This document shows positions 1-8,216 of a stretch of DNA of 14,883 bases, piece by piece. The DNA is from Sphingobium sp. (GTDB lineage Bacteria; Pseudomonadota; Alphaproteobacteria; Sphingomonadales; Sphingomonadaceae): positions 1 to 14,883 of the forward strand of contig JAGVJS010000409.1 in the NCBI GenBank assembly GCA_020051025.1, written 5' to 3'. The stretch's first letter is position 1. Each line of letters starts with the position of its first letter. A program made the translations under genes and the position numbers. The notes below the pieces were generated by a model. That model saw only the letters and a list, made by a program, of their open reading frames with translations, did no database searches and had not been told where the DNA came from.

Positions 1-15
1 ACGCTCTTCCGATCT
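1..15. other. Residual Illumina TruSeq adapter at contig end
   Basis: Bases 1-15 read ACGCTCTTCCGATCT, which is exactly the 3' end of the Illumina TruSeq universal adapter. The homologous kdpD reading frame runs cleanly up to base 16 and then translates into adapter-encoded residues (R-D-R-K-S). These bases are therefore a sequencing artefact, not genome, and the window's left edge is an assembly contig end. The match is seen directly. That it is an artefact is an inference, but a 15-base exact match placed precisely at the end leaves little room for chance. Confidence 0.93.
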
Positions 16-725
16 CGCGCATAGTCGAGCATCTGTGCGTCGATCGCCTGCGCCGCCCGGCGCAGCGCCAGTTCGCGCAAGGCGGTGAGGTTCGACTTGG
101 AAAAGAAATGGTTGAGCGCCCGGCTCGCCTCGGCGGGAATATAGACCTTCCCCTCCTTCAGCCGCTCGATCAGTTCGTCGGGCGGAATGTCGACAACCTC
201 TATCTCCGCGCCGTCCAGCATCATGTCCGGCACCGTTTCCCGCACGCGGACGCGGGTGAAGGAGGCAACGACGTCGTTCAGGCTTTCGATATGCTGGATG
301 TTGATCGTGGAGTAGACGTCGATGCCGGCGTCCAGCAGTTCCTCGACGTCCTGATAGCGTTTGGGATGGCGGCTGCCCGGCGCATTATGATGCGCCAGTT
401 CATCCACCAGCACCAGTTGCGGGCGCCGTTCCAATATGGCGTCGAGGTCCATTTCGCGCAGGCTGTGACCGCCATGATCGACCGTGCGGCGCAGCATCAC
501 CTCATGCCCGGCGATCAGCGCCTCTGTTTCGCGGCGGCCATGGGTTTCCACGACGCCGATGACAACATCGGTGCCCGATTTCAGCCGCCGCATCCCGTCG
601 GTCAACATCTCATAGGTCTTGCCGACGCCCGGCGCCGCGCCCAGAAACAGTTTGAGCTGCCCCCGCTCCTCCCGCGCCGCCTGGCGCAGGAAGGACTCGG
701 GGGACGGGCGGGCGTCAGCGTTCAT
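16..725 (-). CDS. kdpD: KdpD sensor histidine kinase, N-terminal part (truncated by contig end)
   Basis: This is the N-terminal 236 codons of the membrane sensor kinase that, with response regulator KdpE, induces kdpFABC at low K+ or under osmotic stress. The cytoplasmic KdpD domain is visible: a Walker A loop GAAPGVGKT at residues 29-37, then a Walker-B-like LVLVDELAHHNAPGSRH, then STINIQHIESLNDVV, all hallmarks of the N-terminal KdpD ATP-binding domain. The following UspA-like domain, the four-helix membrane segment and the kinase core lie beyond the window; full KdpD proteins are near 900 residues. The ATG at 725 overlaps the kdpC stop as ATGA, implying translational coupling. Codon 237 straddles the adapter junction and codons 238-241 are adapter-derived, so they should not be trusted. 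No kdpE is visible; it would be expected downstream, off the left end. Confidence 0.95.
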
Positions 726-1312
726 GACCGTCCATTAGCGCCAATCCCGTCCAGCCGTCGATTGAGTTCAAGGACATTGACCCGCGGTTCGCCCAGAAAG
801 CCGAGCAGCGGACGTTCGATGACTTGCGTCACCAGCGCGCGTAACCGGGCGACCGGCATGCCGCGTGCTGCGGCCACCCGGTCGATTTGATAAAAAGCCG
901 CCTCGGGCGAGATATGGGGGTCGAGACCCGAGGCGGAGGCTGTCGCCAGATCGGACGGAACGAAAAGATCTGACGTATTCTGATGGAGGGTAGCGACATC
1001 CGCCTTCACCCGGTCGGCCAGCGCACGACTGGTCGGGCCAAGGTTGGAGCCGGACGAGGCCTGCCCGTCATAGCCCTTGCCTGCGGCCGAGGGCCGCGGA
1101 TGGAAATAGCGCGGATCGTTGAAATTCTGGCCGATCAGGGAGGATCCGACGACTCGGCCATCCTGATACAGCAGGCTGCCATTGGCCTGCGCCGGAAACA
1201 GCATCTGGCCGATGCCGGTCATGGCGAGCGGATAGGCGAGTCCCAGAAGAGTACCGAACAGCAGCGCCATGACGAGGGCGGGACGAAGCGACGAAAGAAT
1301 ATCTTTACCCAT
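722..1312 (-). CDS. kdpC: Potassium-transporting ATPase subunit C
   Basis: KdpC is the single-span accessory subunit of the KdpFABC K+ pump; in the family it stabilises the complex and affects ATP use by KdpB. The 196-residue product is of normal length for KdpC (about 190). One N-terminal membrane helix covers roughly residues 10-34. The periplasmic part carries the family blocks GSLLYQDGRVVGSSLIGQNF, YFHPRPSAAG-YDG, SGSNLGPTS and the C-terminal GFLGEPRVNVLELNRRLD. The start ATG at 1312 sits 11 nt after the kdpB stop, with AGGAT as ribosome binding site in that gap. Its stop overlaps the kdpD start. Nothing unusual was seen. Confidence 0.97.
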   Translation of the reverse strand: MGKDILSSLRPALVMALLFGTLLGLAYPLAMTGIGQMLFPAQANGSLLYQDGRVVGSSLIGQNFNDPRYFHPRPSAAGKGYDGQASSGSNLGPTSRALADRVKADVATLHQNTSDLFVPSDLATASASGLDPHISPEAAFYQIDRVAAARGMPVARLRALVTQVIERPLLGFLGEPRVNVLELNRRLDGIGANGRS

Positions 1313-1323
1313 GGGGAAATCCT

Positions 1324-3360
1324 TCAGGCGAGGCCAAGGCCGCTGACGGCCAGGTCGATGATCTTGATGCCGATGAAGGGCGAGACGAGGCCGCCCAGCC
1401 CGTAAATGGCGAGGTTACGCGCCAGCAGCGGCCCCGCGCCGATCGGGCGATAGGTCACGCCCCGCAACGCCAGCGGCACCAGCAACGGAATGATGAGCGA
1501 GTTGAAGATGATGGCGGACAGGATCGCGCTTTGCGGTGTGGCAAGTCCCATGACATTCAGCACGCCAAGGCCCGGGTAAAGCGCCACGAACATGGCCGGG
1601 ATGATCGCGAAATATTTGGCGATGTCGTTGGCGACGGAGAAGGTCGTCAGCGCGCCCCGCGTCATCAGCAACTGTTTGCCCAGCCCGACAATCTCGATGA
1701 GCTTGGTCGGGTCGCTGTCCAGATCGACCATGTTGCCTGCTTCCCGGGCCGCCTGCGTACCCGTGTTCATCGCCACGCCGACATCGGCCTGTGCCAGCGC
1801 CGGCGCGTCATTGGTGCCATCGCCGCACATCGCCACCAGACGCCCGCCTTCCTGCTCCTTGCGGATCAGGGCCAGCTTGTCCTCCGGCGTCGCCTGCGCC
1901 AGGAAATCGTCTACCCCGGCCTCTGCCGCGATGCTGGCGGCGGTCAGCGGATTGTCGCCAGTGATCATCACGGTGCGAATGCCCATGGCGCGCAGTTCGC
2001 CGAACCGCTCCCTGATACCGGCCTTGACGATATCCTTGAGGAAGATGGCGCCCAGCAGCCTGCCATTTTTCGCGACAGCCAGCGGCGTACCGCCAGCGCG
2101 GGCGATCTCATCCGTGATGCGGCGCAGTTCCTGCGCGACCGGATCGCCCTCCAGATCGGGATTGGCGCGCAGGATGGAATCGACCGCGCCCTTTTGAATC
2201 ACCATGTCGCCGATGCGGACGCCGGATATGCGGGTCTGCGCTGTGAAGGGAATGACCTCTGCCCCGACCGGCAGGCTGTCCGGCAGTTGCGCATGTTGTT
2301 CGCGGGCGAGGAGCAGGATGGAGCGCCCTTCGGGAGTCTCGTCAGTCAGGCTGGCGAGCAGCGCGGCTTCCGCCAGTGCCGCCGGAGTCGTGCCGCCGAC
2401 CGGACGGAACTCGGTCGCCTGGCGATCGCCGATGGTGATGGTGCCGGTCTTGTCCAGCAGCAACGTGTCGATATCGCCCGCTGCCTCGACAGCCCGGCCC
2501 GATTTGGCCAGAACGTTGAAGCGAACCAGCCGGTCCATCCCGGCAATGCCGATCGCCGACAGCAATGCCGCGATCGTGGTAGGGATGAGGGTGATGAGCA
2601 ACGCCGCCAGGATCGCGACGGGGATGCCGCCACCGGCATAGCTGGCAAAGCCCGGAATGGTCGCGACCGCGATCAGGAAGATGATGGTCAGGCCGACGAG
2701 CAGCAGGGTCAGCGCGATTTCGTTGGGCGTCTTCTGCCGCTCGGCCCCCTCCACCAGCGCGATCATGCGGTCGATGAAGCCCTGTCCCGGATTGACGGTC
2801 ACGCGCACCTGAATTTCATCGGAAATGACGCGCGTGCCCGCCGTCACCGCCGACCGGTCGCCACCGGCTTCGCGGATCACCGGCGCGCTTTCGCCGGTGA
2901 TGGCGGATTCGTTGACCGACGCGACGCCGGCCACCACTTCGCCATCGGCCGGGATCAAGTCGCCGGTCTGCACCAGCACCATGTCCCCAAGCGTCAGTGC
3001 ACTGGCGGCGACCGTTTCATAATCCGGCCCCCTACCCTTTAGCCGCTTGGCAGTCAGTTCCGCCTTGGCCGCGCGAAGAGACGCAGCCTGCGCCTTGCCC
3101 CGTCCCTCGGCCAGCGCTTCGGCAAAGGTGCCGAACAGCACCGTCAGCCAGAGCCAGACGACCAGTTGCAGCTTGAAGCCGGTCGCCAACGCGTCATGCC
3201 CGACAAGGAGCAATAGGGTGAGCAAAAGCGCGACCGTCGCCGTGGTGAACATCACCGGATTGCGGATGAGTGCGGCAGGATGCAGCTTGCGCACGGCGTC
3301 CGCGCAGGCTGGCAGGATCAGATCGAGGGTGAAAAGCGATTTTTGTTCGGACCGGGCCAT
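1324..3360 (-). CDS. kdpB: Potassium-transporting P-type ATPase subunit B (catalytic)
   Basis: KdpB is the ATP-hydrolysing P-type ATPase subunit that energises K+ uptake through KdpA. The 678-residue protein has every catalytic signature: TGES at 155-158 (actuator domain; the serine corresponds to the inhibitory phosphorylation site known in E. coli), the phosphorylated aspartate in DKTGT at 303-307, KGA at 390-392 in the nucleotide domain, TGDN at 467-470, and the hinge GDGTNDAP at 513-520. Membrane helices flank these, including the family-typical [19 protein letters not shown] around 259-277. Length and motif order are those of an intact enzyme. It starts 11 nt after the kdpA stop, with AGGA as ribosome binding site. 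Expression should follow KdpDE control as part of the operon. Confidence 0.98.
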   Translation of the reverse strand: MARSEQKSLFTLDLILPACADAVRKLHPAALIRNPVMFTTATVALLLTLLLLVGHDALATGFKLQLVVWLWLTVLFGTFAEALAEGRGKAQAASLRAAKAELTAKRLKGRGPDYETVAASALTLGDMVLVQTGDLIPADGEVVAGVASVNESAITGESAPVIREAGGDRSAVTAGTRVISDEIQVRVTVNPGQGFIDRMIALVEGAERQKTPNEIALTLLLVGLTIIFLIAVATIPGFASYAGGGIPVAILAALLITLIPTTIAALLSAIGIAGMDRLVRFNVLAKSGRAVEAAGDIDTLLLDKTGTITIGDRQATEFRPVGGTTPAALAEAALLASLTDETPEGRSILLLAREQHAQLPDSLPVGAEVIPFTAQTRISGVRIGDMVIQKGAVDSILRANPDLEGDPVAQELRRITDEIARAGGTPLAVAKNGRLLGAIFLKDIVKAGIRERFGELRAMGIRTVMITGDNPLTAASIAAEAGVDDFLAQATPEDKLALIRKEQEGGRLVAMCGDGTNDAPALAQADVGVAMNTGTQAAREAGNMVDLDSDPTKLIEIVGLGKQLLMTRGALTTFSVANDIAKYFAIIPAMFVALYPGLGVLNVMGLATPQSAILSAIIFNSLIIPLLVPLALRGVTYRPIGAGPLLARNLAIYGLGGLVSPFIGIKIIDLAVSGLGLA

Positions 3361-3371
3361 CGGGTGATCCT

Positions 3372-5075
3372 TTAGAAAAGCTGGCCGCGCACCATGGCGA
3401 GATGATCCGCAATGGGGCCAAGCGCGAGGCTGGGAAGGAAAGTAAGGCCGCCCACAACCAGCACGATGCCGATCAGCAGGCCGGTCCAGAGCGGCCCCGT
3501 GGTGGGAAAGGAGCCAGCCGTTTCAGGCGTATGGCGCTTGGCCGCCAGACCGCCGGCGATGGCCAGCATCGGCACAATGATGAAGAAACGGCCGATCCAC
3601 ATCGCCACGCCCAGCAGGCCGTTATAGAAGGGCGTATTGGCGCTCAGCCCGGCAAAAGCCGATCCATTGTTCGCCACCGCGCTGGTGAAGGCGTAGAGTA
3701 TCTCCGAAAAGCCGTGCGGCCCCTTGTTGAGCGGCCCGGCAAGACCGGTCGGCAGCACGCTGGCGATGGCGGTGAAGCCCAGGATGACGAGCGGTAATAT
3801 GGCGATCGCCAATACCGCCAGCTTCACTTCGCGCGCCTCGATCTTCTTACCCACATATTCAGGCGTGCGACCGACCATCAGCCCGGCGACGAAAACAGCC
3901 AGAATGGCAAACAGCAGGAAGCCATAGATGCCCGCGCCTACGCCGCCGATAACGACTTCGCCCAACTGCATATTGAACAGCGGGATCATGCCGCCGATCG
4001 CGGTGAAGCTGTCGTGCATGGCATTCACCGCACCGCAGGATGCCGCCGTCGTGACGACGGAGAAGAGCGCGGAAGCGGCGATGCCGAAGCGCACCTCTTT
4101 CCCCTCCATATTGCCACCGGTCACGCTCAGGCCATGGAGGACGGGATTGCCGGCCGCTTCCTGCCAATAGGCAATGGTGACGCCGATCAGGAACAGGGTC
4201 ATCATCGCGGCCAGGATCGCCCAGCCCTGCCGCACATTGCCGACCGCCTTGCCGAACGTATAGGTGAGGCCCGTACCGATCAGGAAGATCGACAGCATTT
4301 GTACCAAATTGGTAAGAGGTGTCGGATTTTCGAACGGATGAGCCGAATTGGCGTTGAAGAAGCCGCCGCCATTGGTGCCCAGCATCTTGATCGCTTCCTG
4401 CGATGCGACCGGGCCAAGCGCAAGCGTCTGGCGTGCGCCTTCCAATGTGGTGACATCGACCGATCCGGCCAGCGTCTGCGGCACGCCGCTGGCGATGTAA
4501 AAAAGCGCCAGCACGACCGCCAGGGGTAGCAGTAGATACAGCGTCACCCGCGTCATGTCGGCCCAGAAATTGCCAATTCCTGTCGCGCTACGCCTGGCGA
4601 AGCCGCGGAACAGGGCAAAGGCCAATGCGATGCCGGTAGCCGCCGACAGGAAATTATGGATGGCCAGCGCCAACATCTGGCTGAGGTTCGACATGGTCGA
4701 TTCCCCAGCATAGCTTTGCCAGTTGGTATTGGCGGCGAAGCTGATCGCGGTGTTGAAGGCGAGATGCTCGCTGACTGCGCCGAACCCCTGCGGATTGAGC
4801 GGCAGCAGCCCCTGAAGCCGCAACAGACCATAAGTGGCGAGCAGAAGCACCGTATTGAAGATCAGCATATGGACGGCATAGCGCCGCCATCCCTGCTCTT
4901 CGGTCGGGTCGATCCCCGATAGGCGGTAGAAGCCCCGCTCCACCGATCCCAGCAGACAGTGGACCGGGGTGCGCCGCCCTTCGTAGAGGGCAAAGAGCCA
5001 CAGGCCGACCGGCTTGGCCAGCATCAGTACCATGGCGACGAAGAGGAGGATCAAAGTCCATCCCTGGATGGTCAT
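3372..5075 (-). CDS. kdpA: Potassium-transporting ATPase subunit A (K+ channel-like)
   Basis: KdpA binds and translocates K+ and belongs to the superfamily of K+ transporters with four pore repeats. The 567-residue protein shows four filter-like segments: TNWQSYAGE at 117-125, [19 protein letters not shown] from 233, SCGAVN at 346-351 and [10 protein letters not shown] at 468-477. About ten hydrophobic helices surround them. I chose the ATG at 5075 rather than a start 84 nt upstream because the protein then begins with a membrane helix as in family members, a clean GGAGG (5083-5087) lies 7 nt before it, and the longer version would run over the kdpF stop. It follows kdpF by 13 nt and precedes kdpB by 11 nt. 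Confidence 0.97.
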   Translation of the reverse strand: MTIQGWTLILLFVAMVLMLAKPVGLWLFALYEGRRTPVHCLLGSVERGFYRLSGIDPTEEQGWRRYAVHMLIFNTVLLLATYGLLRLQGLLPLNPQGFGAVSEHLAFNTAISFAANTNWQSYAGESTMSNLSQMLALAIHNFLSAATGIALAFALFRGFARRSATGIGNFWADMTRVTLYLLLPLAVVLALFYIASGVPQTLAGSVDVTTLEGARQTLALGPVASQEAIKMLGTNGGGFFNANSAHPFENPTPLTNLVQMLSIFLIGTGLTYTFGKAVGNVRQGWAILAAMMTLFLIGVTIAYWQEAAGNPVLHGLSVTGGNMEGKEVRFGIAASALFSVVTTAASCGAVNAMHDSFTAIGGMIPLFNMQLGEVVIGGVGAGIYGFLLFAILAVFVAGLMVGRTPEYVGKKIEAREVKLAVLAIAILPLVILGFTAIASVLPTGLAGPLNKGPHGFSEILYAFTSAVANNGSAFAGLSANTPFYNGLLGVAMWIGRFFIIVPMLAIAGGLAAKRHTPETAGSFPTTGPLWTGLLIGIVLVVGGLTFLPSLALGPIADHLAMVRGQLF

Positions 5076-5088
5076 GACGACGCCTCCG

Positions 5089-5178
5089 TCAGAAGCGGTC
5101 GGGCCGTGCAAGCACGGCGACCAGATAGGAAAGCAGCCCGCACGCGGTGATCGCGGCAAGCCAGAGATCGAGTGTCAT
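5089..5178 (-). CDS. kdpF: Potassium-transporting ATPase subunit F
   Basis: This is a 29-residue single-helix protein, too short for usual ORF cut-offs. It begins [11 protein letters not shown], has one hydrophobic helix over most of its length, and ends with VLARPDRF, the characteristic end of KdpF (A/L-x-RPE/DRF). In the family KdpF is a lipid-like stabiliser of the KdpFABC complex. A G-rich ribosome binding site (GGGAGGGG on the minus strand, about 5185-5192) precedes the ATG at 5178. Its position directly before kdpA is the standard gene order. Confidence 0.92.
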   Translation of the reverse strand: MTLDLWLAAITACGLLSYLVAVLARPDRF

Positions 5179-5192
5179 GGCACGCCCCTCCC

Positions 5193-5276
5193 TCACCCAT
5201 TGTCGCACAGCGCGGCATAGCCGAGGCTGGCGGCCAGCAAGGCCAGGATGGTGCCGATCCAGAGGATGTCCTGCAT
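5193..5276 (-). CDS. 27-residue membrane mini-protein at head of kdp operon
   Basis: A 27-codon ORF opens the operon 14 nt before kdpF. The product begins MQDILWIGTILALLAAS and ends YAALCDNG: a short polar start, one hydrophobic helix of about 18 residues, and a Cys-Asp tail. A good ribosome binding site (GGGAG, 5283-5287) lies 6 nt before the ATG at 5276, which argues for translation. It is not KdpF, because it lacks the RPDRF end and the true kdpF follows. Small hydrophobic ORFs ahead of kdpF occur in other bacteria as far as I recall, so it may be an extra mini-subunit or a leader peptide. The function is unknown to me. Confidence 0.6.
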   Translation of the reverse strand: MQDILWIGTILALLAASLGYAALCDNG

Positions 5277-5309
5277 AGAAAGCTCCCGCAGTGCCGGTCG
5301 CGAAATGCC

Positions 5310-5335
5310 GACAGGCCTGTCTGCGGTTGCGCAAC
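5310..5335. promoter_or_regulatory. Two palindromes upstream of the kdp operon (candidate operator)
   Basis: A perfect 12-bp palindrome GACAGGCCTGTC (5310-5321) and a perfect 10-bp palindrome GTTGCGCAAC (5326-5335) lie 34 to 59 nt upstream of the first operon start. This is where a promoter or operator would be expected. The palindromes are seen directly. Their role as binding sites (KdpE or another dimeric regulator) is inference; they do not resemble the AT-rich KdpE site of E. coli. No convincing -35/-10 pair was identified. Confidence 0.4.
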
Positions 5336-6060
5336 TAGGGCGGGACGGGAGCGGAATGCGAGACGAGGATCACCACCGCCGCATAGTATTAGCATATGAT
5401 TTTGGTGGAGAGGGCGCGTCCGTCCCATATCTTGCGGGCGTCCGGCAGGAGACCATCAACATGCGCCGTTTGGAGGCGGTAGTTGAAATGTCGCCCAATG
5501 CCGAACGCAATCATCGAGAGGCTTTTTCAGCACTCGGTCAGATAATGCTGCTATTCGCCATCCTGCTGCATTGTCCCCACGCTTGGAGAAATATTCAAGT
5601 CCGACCAGCGCCCTCGGTTCGGTTCCGGGATGGTACTGCCATCCGCACGCTCAGCGGTACGACCAGGAAGAGCGCAGAGCGGCTTTTCCCGGTCTGCACG
5701 CCCGCGCTCGCCAGGCTGTTGAAGGAGCCGGGCGATCTAGCGAAAGTGAACTGCATCCCGGATGTGGTATGGAAAGACCGGACGATCTGGTGCGCGGGCG
5801 CGGGCAGCGTGGCCCCGCCTCACTTTGGCCCAGCCTTCTCTCTCTACGCTATTGCTGTGCAGGAAGCGCTGCTAGGACACGCGGTGCTTTATGTTCAGGG
5901 TTCTTGCGGAAACCATGACATTTCTCCGCAGGGCCCACCCCGGCCGGTCCGTCTCTTCATTTTTAAGAGCCAAGTCGAAGGACGAAGTGGACTGGATATC
6001 GTCGGCACGGAAATCCAGATGCAATCTATCAGCTTGCCTCACCAACTCAAATTACGTAAC
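5336..6060. other. Intergenic stretch without a convincing gene
   Basis: This stretch between the kdp operon promoter side and the siderophore receptor has plus-strand frames that stay open for long distances (for example 5571-5918). However, their predicted proteins have no membrane, domain or motif character that I recognise, lack good ribosome binding sites, and do not show the G/C-ending codon bias of the flanking genes. The minus strand has no frame longer than about 60 codons beyond position 5428. It must hold the kdp promoter at its left end and the receptor promoter at its right end. It may be decayed sequence. Confidence 0.5.
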
Positions 6061-6079
6061 GCGAATCAATATCATTAGC
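6061..6079 (+). promoter_or_regulatory. Fur-box-like site
   Basis: The 19 bases GCGAATCAATATCATTAGC match the consensus Fur box GATAATGATAATCATTATC at 13 of 19 positions, with the right half (ATCATTA-C) nearly perfect. It lies 12-24 nt before the possible receptor starts, so a bound iron regulator would block transcription or initiation. Iron repression of siderophore receptors is well established; the match count was made by eye. In some alphaproteobacteria iron control is exerted by other regulators, so the identity of the repressor is open. Confidence 0.45.
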
Positions 6080-6102
6080 GAGTTGCATAATTGGGGGTCG
6101 AT

Positions 6103-8214
6103 TTGTCCATTTTCCGTGTGGCGCTCTTTGCGTCTGTTGCATGCTGTGCCTCCACCGCCATTGCACAAGAGGCAAGTCCATCGGCGCCGGATGCGTCTAC
6201 GGCGGAAAGCGACCAGATCATCGTGACCGGTCGCGCCCAGCGGCTCTATCGCACCGAAACCACCACTGTCGGCAAATCGGCGGAGAATCCGCTCGACATT
6301 CCGCAGGCTGTGCAGGTCATCAACAGCGATCTGTTCGCCGATCAGGGCGCGCGCGATGCGACCGATGTTTATCGTAATATTTCAGGCGTCAGCTTCTTCA
6401 GCTATGCTGGCGTCACCTTTCGCGGGTTCCGACAGGACCAGTCCTTCTACGACGGCATGCGCGGAAATCCCTTCATCGGCTTTTCCGTGCCGCAACTGTT
6501 CAATATCGACCGGGTAGAAGTGCTCAAAGGGCCGGCTGGCCTCTTCTTCGGCCCCGGATCGCCCGGCGGCATCATCAACTATGTGTCGAAGGTGCCGGGC
6601 GATGCGACCGCCATGCGCATGGTCGCGACGGCGGGCAATTACGACCGGCGCGGCATATCCGCCGAAGCGACCGGCCCTGTCGATAAAGACGGCATCGTCA
6701 CCTACCGCCTTGGCGGCTTTTACGAAGCGATGAACCCCTATCGGCGCAATACGAAGAATGTCTCGCTGATCGGCGACGGCGCTTTGGCGATCAAGACCAA
6801 CGAAGGTGGCAAGCTGACGCTTCAGGCGACGATCTACGACAATGATCTTCAGGGCAACCGGCTGCGCGGCGTCCTGACCGACAACGACGGCAATTTCCTG
6901 ACCGACATTCGCTGGAACGCCAACGAACCGACCGATTTCCTGCATCTGAAGTCGCAGGCCTATCAGGCTCGTTATGCGACCGCTATCGGGGACAGGATCA
7001 CATTCGATGCGGGCGTCCGCTATTTCAAGGCGACTGAGACGCAGCAATATCATGAGCCGCGTGGGCTGGTTGCCGGCAGTACCGATCTGGTGGCGCGCGA
7101 GTTTCGCGACCAGATCCGCGATGTCGATGGCTTGTCCTTCTCGGCCAATCTGACGGCGCGGGTCGACATATTGGGCATGGAGCACAAGTTCCAGACCGGC
7201 GCAGATTGGTATGACGAGACGAGCGTGCTCAATTCGCGGATCCTGCGCGCGGGCGTGACGCCCTTGAGCCTCAGCAATCCGGTCTATACCAACAGCGCCC
7301 GCGATGTGGCGCGGGCCGCCTTGCTGCCCTTCACGGTCACGGATACGCGCACCAGGCGTCAGGGTGCCTATCTCCAGGACCAGATCAGCCTGAGCGACGC
7401 CTTCAAACTGGTCGGCGGCGTGCGCTACGACAAGTTTGAGGATCGCGTGGTGAATGCGTCATCCTACAAGGACGAAGACGTGACCTTCCGCACCGGCGCG
7501 ATCTACAAGCCGCGCCAGGATGTGTCCGTCTACCTCAACTGGTCGCAAAGCTTCGAGCCGCAGGCGGCCGCCAGCCAGAATAGCGATGTGGGCGGCCCCT
7601 TTGCGCCGGTGACGGGCGATCAGTTCGAGGGCGGGGTCAAGGCCGACCTGTTCGATGGTCGCTTGCAGGCCAATCTGGCCGCCTATCGCATCGTGCGAAA
7701 GAATATCCTTCAGGCCGACACCAGCCTGCCGCCGGTCAACGGACAGGACCAGTTGCGCCCGATCGGCGAAGTCACCAGCAAAGGGTTTGAGATCGATCTG
7801 TCGACTGACATCACCGCCAATTGGGTGGCATTGGTCAACTATGGCTATAATGACACGAAAATTACGGGCACCATTGCCGGACAGGCGATCACCAATGCGG
7901 TGGGCAACCGTTTCGCCAATGCGCCCAAGCATAAGGTCGGTTTCTGGACCCGCTATCAGGTGCCAGTGATCGACGCGGCCTTTGCCGTCGGCGGCGAACA
8001 TGTGTCGGAGCGGATCAGCCTGTCGGGGCAGACCGTCAAGCCCTACACCATCTTCGACGCGTCGATCACCAAGGGGCTGGGCTTTGCCGAACTGATGCTG
8101 CGCGTCGATAATATTTTCGACAAAGTCTATGCCGCATCGGGCTTTTCGGCCCAGAGCGGCCATTTCCCCGGCGAACCGCGGACATTCCTGGGCGAACTCC
8201 GCTTTAAATTCTGA
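6103..8214 (+). CDS. TonB-dependent ferric-siderophore receptor
   Basis: This is an outer-membrane gated beta-barrel that binds a ferric siderophore and imports it with TonB energy. With the start at 6103 it has 703 residues. It has a signal peptide with hydrophobic core VALFASVACCASTAIA and likely cleavage after AIA (residue 21), then a TonB box DQIIVTG at 37-43. The plug domain follows, with NPLDIPQAVQVI, FRGFRQDQSFYDGMRGN, IDRVEVLKGPAGLFFGPGSP and GGIINYVSKVP. A barrel of about 500 residues ends in the terminal phenylalanine (RFKF) needed for barrel assembly. The plug matches the FhuA/FecA-type siderophore receptor group; the ligand cannot be told. The open frame begins with TTG at 6091. 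I prefer TTG at 6103 because GGGGG at 6093-6097 is then spaced 5 nt, and GTG at 6118 is another option. It is co-transcribed with the PepSY gene 2 nt downstream. Confidence 0.93.
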   Translation: MSIFRVALFASVACCASTAIAQEASPSAPDASTAESDQIIVTGRAQRLYRTETTTVGKSAENPLDIPQAVQVINSDLFADQGARDATDVYRNISGVSFFSYAGVTFRGFRQDQSFYDGMRGNPFIGFSVPQLFNIDRVEVLKGPAGLFFGPGSPGGIINYVSKVPGDATAMRMVATAGNYDRRGISAEATGPVDKDGIVTYRLGGFYEAMNPYRRNTKNVSLIGDGALAIKTNEGGKLTLQATIYDNDLQGNRLRGVLTDNDGNFLTDIRWNANEPTDFLHLKSQAYQARYATAIGDRITFDAGVRYFKATETQQYHEPRGLVAGSTDLVAREFRDQIRDVDGLSFSANLTARVDILGMEHKFQTGADWYDETSVLNSRILRAGVTPLSLSNPVYTNSARDVARAALLPFTVTDTRTRRQGAYLQDQISLSDAFKLVGGVRYDKFEDRVVNASSYKDEDVTFRTGAIYKPRQDVSVYLNWSQSFEPQAAASQNSDVGGPFAPVTGDQFEGGVKADLFDGRLQANLAAYRIVRKNILQADTSLPPVNGQDQLRPIGEVTSKGFEIDLSTDITANWVALVNYGYNDTKITGTIAGQAITNAVGNRFANAPKHKVGFWTRYQVPVIDAAFAVGGEHVSERISLSGQTVKPYTIFDASITKGLGFAELMLRVDNIFDKVYAASGFSAQSGHFPGEPRTFLGELRFKF

Positions 8215-8216
8215 CC

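Noticed and set aside
108..890. 260-codon open frame on the plus strand
   Set aside because: It lies antisense to kdpD and the end of kdpC, whose protein motifs are unmistakable. It is an artefact of G/C-rich third positions.
1531..3042. 503-codon open frame on the plus strand
   Set aside because: It is fully antisense to kdpB and its Arg/Asp/Gln/His-rich composition is typical of shadow frames in high-GC genomes.
5076..5159. 28-residue N-terminal extension of KdpA
   Set aside because: It would overlap kdpF, adds a non-family sequence, and the internal ATG at 5075 has a better ribosome binding site.
5248..6078. 276-codon plus-strand open frame between the operons
   Set aside because: It overlaps the promoter side of the kdp operon and the 27-residue ORF, has no good start, shows no codon bias, and contains no domain I recognise.
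7459..8163. 234-codon minus-strand frame inside the receptor gene
   Set aside because: It is antisense to the beta-barrel coding sequence, which has clear outer-membrane receptor features through to its terminal phenylalanine.
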